From JACDAN01 sp035776735 (GTDB lineage: Bacteria > Actinomycetota > Thermoleophilia > Gaiellales > Gaiellaceae), in the NCBI GenBank assembly GCA_035776735.1, contig DASSSO010000198.1, forward strand, positions 1 through 25,356: DNA of 25,356 nt, given 5' to 3'. Of this stretch, positions 23,384-25,356 are shown one piece after another. The position numbers and the translations under genes were made by a program. How positions within the stretch are numbered: position 1 is the stretch's first letter; every line of letters begins with the position of its first letter. The notes beneath the pieces are model-generated. The model worked only from the letters and a program-made list of their open reading frames with translations, was not told the origin of the DNA and ran no database searches.

Positions 23384-23389
23384 TAGGCT
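23384..23389 (+). promoter_or_regulatory. -10 hexamer TAGGCT for a leaderless hemerythrin-cupin transcript
   Basis: TAGGCT ends eight bases before the ATG at 23398, and no Shine-Dalgarno sequence is present. An identical hexamer and spacing occur at the YihY gene. Confidence 0.6.
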
Positions 23390-23397
23390 CGCGGACG

Positions 23398-24138
23398 ATG
23401 AAACGCCACCGCTCGCTCGTCCCGCTCTCTCACGACCACCATCACGCGCTCGTGGAGGCGCGCCGCGTCCGCCGCGCCGCCGCCGGCCCCGACGCTGCCG
23501 ATGCGGCCGCCGCCTTCCTCCGCTTCTTCGCGGCCGAGACCACGCGGCACTTCCGCGAGGAGGAGGAGGCGCTCTTTCCGGCGGCGGTCGGGTTCGACGA
23601 GGTGCAGGAGCCGCTCGTCCAGGCGCTGCTCGAGCACCAGCGCCTCCACGCACTGGCGGCAGAGCTGGAGCGGCGCCTCGACGGCGACGAGCCGGCGGCG
23701 GACGTGATGCGGGAGCTCGGCGGGCTGCTCGAGGCGCACGTCCGCCACGAGGAGCGAGTGCTGTTCCCGCTGATCGAGCGACTGCTGGGCGAGGAAGCTC
23801 TTGCGAGGATGCAGCTCGGTGCGACCGACGCGGCCCAGGGCCGTCAGGGGCCGATCTGGGGAGCAGAGTCCGAGGATCTCAACGCGACGCTCCTCGCCTG
23901 GTCCGCCGGGAACGGGCCGAGCGACCACGTGAACGCGGAGCGGGACGTTCTCGTCCTCGTCCTCGACGGGTCGGCCACGGTGACGCTGGACGGCGAGGAG
24001 CGCCGGCTCGATCCCGGCGAGGCGCTCATCGTCGCCAAGGGGCGGTCACGGCGGATCACGGCCGGCCCCGAGGGCGTCCGCTACCTCGCGGTTCACCTGC
24101 GCCGGCCCGGCCTCCAGATCGCCTCCCGGGCCTCCTAG
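23398..24138 (+). CDS. hemerythrin-like / cupin fusion protein
   Basis: This 246-residue cytoplasmic protein has an HHE-type hemerythrin four-helix domain (about 1-135). Likely iron ligands are in SHDHHH (11-16), HFREEEEALF (51-60), EHQRLH (79-84) and HVRHEERVLFPLIE (114-127). A C-terminal cupin barrel spans about 172-236 (RDVLVLVLDGSATVTLDG, then LDPGEALIVAKG and VRYLAVHL). Hemerythrins bind O2 or NO at a di-iron site, so the protein could sense or buffer these gases, with the cupin binding a small ligand. The cupin lacks a full histidine metal set and may not be catalytic. The start is ATG at 23398, eight bases after TAGGCT. The stop shares CTAG with the convergent gene. Confidence 0.87.
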   Translation: MKRHRSLVPLSHDHHHALVEARRVRRAAAGPDAADAAAAFLRFFAAETTRHFREEEEALFPAAVGFDEVQEPLVQALLEHQRLHALAAELERRLDGDEPAADVMRELGGLLEAHVRHEERVLFPLIERLLGEEALARMQLGATDAAQGRQGPIWGAESEDLNATLLAWSAGNGPSDHVNAERDVLVLVLDGSATVTLDGEERRLDPGEALIVAKGRSRRITAGPEGVRYLAVHLRRPGLQIASRAS

Positions 24139-24614
24139 AGGCCCGGCTTCCAGACCATGAGCACGAGCGCCGCGATCACCGCGATCGCGGCGCCGTAGTT
24201 GAAAGCATCCGAGAGACGGTCGTCGAGGAGCGCCCGCAGCTCCTCCGGCGGCTCGTCGCGGTCGCGCGCCAGCTGGGCGGCGAGCCGCCGCGCCCGCTTC
24301 GGCCGCCGGCCGCCGATCGCCCCGAGCACGAACGACAGCGCGAGCAGCCCGAGCGAGCCGGCGATCCAGCCGTCGCCGAGGGAGTAGACGCCGCTCGAGG
24401 CCTCGATCAGCCAGAGGCCGCCGCCGACGATCACGAGCGCGCCGGCGGCGACGAGCGCCACGCCGACCCGGGTCAGGCCGAGCAGCGCCGCGATCTCCCC
24501 GGGCGCTTCCCGCCGACGCGCGCCCGCCTGCGCGACGGCCGCGACCGTCATGCCGGCGAAGAGCAGCAGGACCCCGGAGAGATGGAGGAGTAGGGCCCAC
24601 TCGCGCTCCGTCAC
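24135..24614 (-). CDS. DUF2269-like four-helix integral membrane protein
   Basis: This 159-residue protein has helices near 8-28 (LLLHLSGVLLLFAGMTVAAV), 43-72, 80-100 and 138-155. The opening LLLHLSGVLLLFAGM, the segment GGGLWLIE and the ending LVLMVWKPGL resemble DUF2269-type membrane proteins as I remember them; function is unknown. GTG at 24614 is the start: GATAAT at 24621-24626 lies six bases upstream on the minus strand and there is no ribosome site, fitting a leaderless transcript. Its stop shares CTAG with the hemerythrin-cupin gene. The membrane protein call is firm; the family name is tentative. Confidence 0.8.
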   Translation of the reverse strand: MTEREWALLLHLSGVLLLFAGMTVAAVAQAGARRREAPGEIAALLGLTRVGVALVAAGALVIVGGGLWLIEASSGVYSLGDGWIAGSLGLLALSFVLGAIGGRRPKRARRLAAQLARDRDEPPEELRALLDDRLSDAFNYGAAIAVIAALVLMVWKPGL

Positions 24615-24620
24615 GGCGCC

Positions 24621-24626
24621 ATTATC
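24621..24626 (-). promoter_or_regulatory. -10 hexamer GATAAT for a leaderless membrane protein transcript
   Basis: GATAAT on the minus strand is close to the classical TATAAT and stands six bases before the GTG at 24614, too near for a ribosome site. Confidence 0.6.
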
Positions 24627-24706
24627 GGCGGATCAGTGTCGCCCCCGATGCGCCCGTGGCGCCCTTGGACGAGACTCTGGGTTGCCTCACGGAAGGAGGT
24701 GACACC

Positions 24707-25081
24707 GTGAGTGACACAGCCCTGTTCATCGGTTGGGGTGGGACCTACCCGGGCCGGGAGCAGTCTGCGCGCACGCACTACGCCGAGTGGACCGAGATCC
24801 TCGAGCGGCTGAAGGCGGACGGCGAGATCGAGGGCTTCGAGACCGTCCTGCTCGCGCCCCACGGGGGCGAGCTCGACGGCTTCACCATGGTCTTCGGCTC
24901 GCCGGAGAAGCTCGCCGCCCTGAGAATGCGGGAGGACCTTCGTCGCCTGCAGACTCGGGCAGCTCTCGATCACGCCAAGTTCAGCGTGATCTGGGCGACC
25001 GTCGGCGTCGGCGTGGAGCGCGAGTTCTCGCTCGTCGAGGAGGCGATCTCCGAGTACGAGCGTCAGCCTGCTCTGGTCTGA
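24707..25081 (+). CDS. small hypothetical protein, possible dimeric alpha/beta-barrel fold
   Basis: This 124-residue soluble protein is not one I recognise. It opens with a strand (TALFIGWGGTYPGRE), then a long helix (ARTHYAEWTEILERL), strands (GFETVLLAPHGGELDGFTMVFGS), a helix (EKLAALRMREDLRRLQTRA) and a last strand (FSVIWATVGVGV). This order resembles ABM- or EthD-like dimeric barrels, like the protein at 254-571, but that is only a fold guess. GTG at 24707 is preceded by AAGGAGGT at 24693-24700. It converges on the glycosyltransferase fragment, overlapping it by 19 bases, and the hairpin that probably ends its transcript lies inside that gene. Confidence 0.75.
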   Translation: MSDTALFIGWGGTYPGREQSARTHYAEWTEILERLKADGEIEGFETVLLAPHGGELDGFTMVFGSPEKLAALRMREDLRRLQTRAALDHAKFSVIWATVGVGVEREFSLVEEAISEYERQPALV

Positions 25082-25356
25082 CGTCCGGCCGACCGAGGGC
25101 CGGAGCCGAGTGCTCCGGCCCTCGTATCGAGGAGGATGCGCGCCGCCCGTGGTGCGCCGGGGTCGTTCCGGAGCTCGCGCCCCAGCGTCGTCGCGCGGCC
25201 TCGGGGGCCGGGCGCGAGCGAGGCGCGCACGGCCGCGGCGAGGTCGTTCGGGGTCGCGCGGTTGGGGTCGAGCGCCGCTCCGAGCCCCGCCGCGACCAGG
25301 TCGGCGGCGACCGCGAACTGGTCGGTCGAGAAGGGCAGCGCCACGACGGGGAGCCC
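25063..25356 (-). CDS. glycosyltransferase (MGT/UGT-like), C-terminal fragment
   Basis: The frame is open to the window edge, so only the last 97 residues are visible. The segment GLPVVALPFSTDQFAVAADL followed by VAAGLGAALDP matches the donor-binding end of GT-B glycosyltransferases of the macrolide/UDP-glycosyltransferase type (G.P.V..P...DQ..NA..V...G.G). A helix (LAAAVRASL) follows, then a low-complexity tail containing the hairpin at 25094-25124. Sugar donor and acceptor cannot be judged. The assignment is good given the DQ motif, but the catalytic N-terminal half lies outside the window. Confidence 0.78.
   Translation of the reverse strand, partial: GLPVVALPFSTDQFAVAADLVAAGLGAALDPNRATPNDLAAAVRASLAPGPRGRATTLGRELRNDPGAPRAARILLDTRAGALGSGPRSAGRQTRAG
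25094..25124 (+). terminator. strong hairpin, probable terminator of the small hypothetical gene
   Basis: CGAGGGCCGGAGC (25094-25106) pairs perfectly over 13 bases with 25112-25124 around a CGAGT loop. It begins 13 bases after the stop at 25081 and lies within the 3' coding end of the convergent glycosyltransferase. Confidence 0.75.

Noticed and set aside
8227..24706. A classical mycobacterial DosR box (TTSGGGACTWWAGTCCCSAA) in the intergenic regions
   Set aside because: No full match was seen. Only loosely related GGGAA...ACG motifs occur, so a DosR-type regulon is not claimed from operators.
1..25356. CRISPR arrays, tRNA/rRNA genes, insertion sequences or phage genes
   Set aside because: No regular direct repeats with spacers, no RNA gene signatures, and no transposase or integrase-like products were seen.

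Overview
The window is very GC-rich, densely packed bacterial DNA with third-codon-position G/C bias and strongly overlapping genes. Together with NarL/DevR-type two-component genes, tandem-Usp proteins, phosphoketolase, BrkB/YihY and apparent leaderless promoters, this points to Actinomycetota. A deep-branching soil lineage such as Thermoleophilia is my best guess, from style rather than from a marker gene. No rRNA, tRNA, CRISPR or insertion sequence was seen.

Layout. (1) 1-7633 (+): an operon-like run of ABC ATPase (5' end missing), a small ABM-fold protein, a 1003-aa FtsX/MacB-type permease, a universal stress protein, phosphoketolase (xfp) and a compact acetate kinase (ackA). Most junctions overlap by a few bases. 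(2) 7630-8226 (-): an unrecognised 198-aa protein whose C-terminal domain recurs at 15886. (3) 8333-10660 (+): a second FtsX permease/ABC ATPase pair followed by an OsmC protein. Almost the same 27-bp sequence precedes the permease and the OsmC gene. (4) 10784-13394 (+): a two-helix membrane protein, a ZIP metal transporter and a membrane-anchored NirK-like two-domain copper protein. (5) 13452-15748 (-): a LuxR-type response regulator and a double-GAF histidine kinase whose first GAF domain carries the His/Tyr spacing of the mycobacterial haem sensor DosS. (6) 15886-19807 (+): the small paralogous domain protein, a HAD-GH65 fusion and a second universal stress protein. (7) 19849-25356: AI-2E transporter, YihY/BrkB protein, VOC/PhnB-like protein, secreted duplicated-domain protein, hemerythrin-cupin fusion, DUF2269-like membrane protein, a small hypothetical, and the C-terminal end of a glycosyltransferase.

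How it may work together (inference). The set resembles a low-oxygen or redox-stress programme. A DosS/DosR-like sensor pair sits beside ATP-sparing carbon routes: glycoside phosphorolysis by GH65, and phosphoketolase plus acetate kinase making ATP from acetyl phosphate. Around these lie universal stress proteins, a nitrite-reductase-like copper protein, an OsmC peroxidase and a hemerythrin. Shared promoter-region motifs offer a possible link but are unproven.

Fine structure is also notable. Several genes appear to use leaderless transcripts, with a -10 hexamer 6-8 bases before ATG/GTG. Three genes appear to need non-standard starts (two CTG, one ATC). Three convergent gene pairs end on one shared CTAG.
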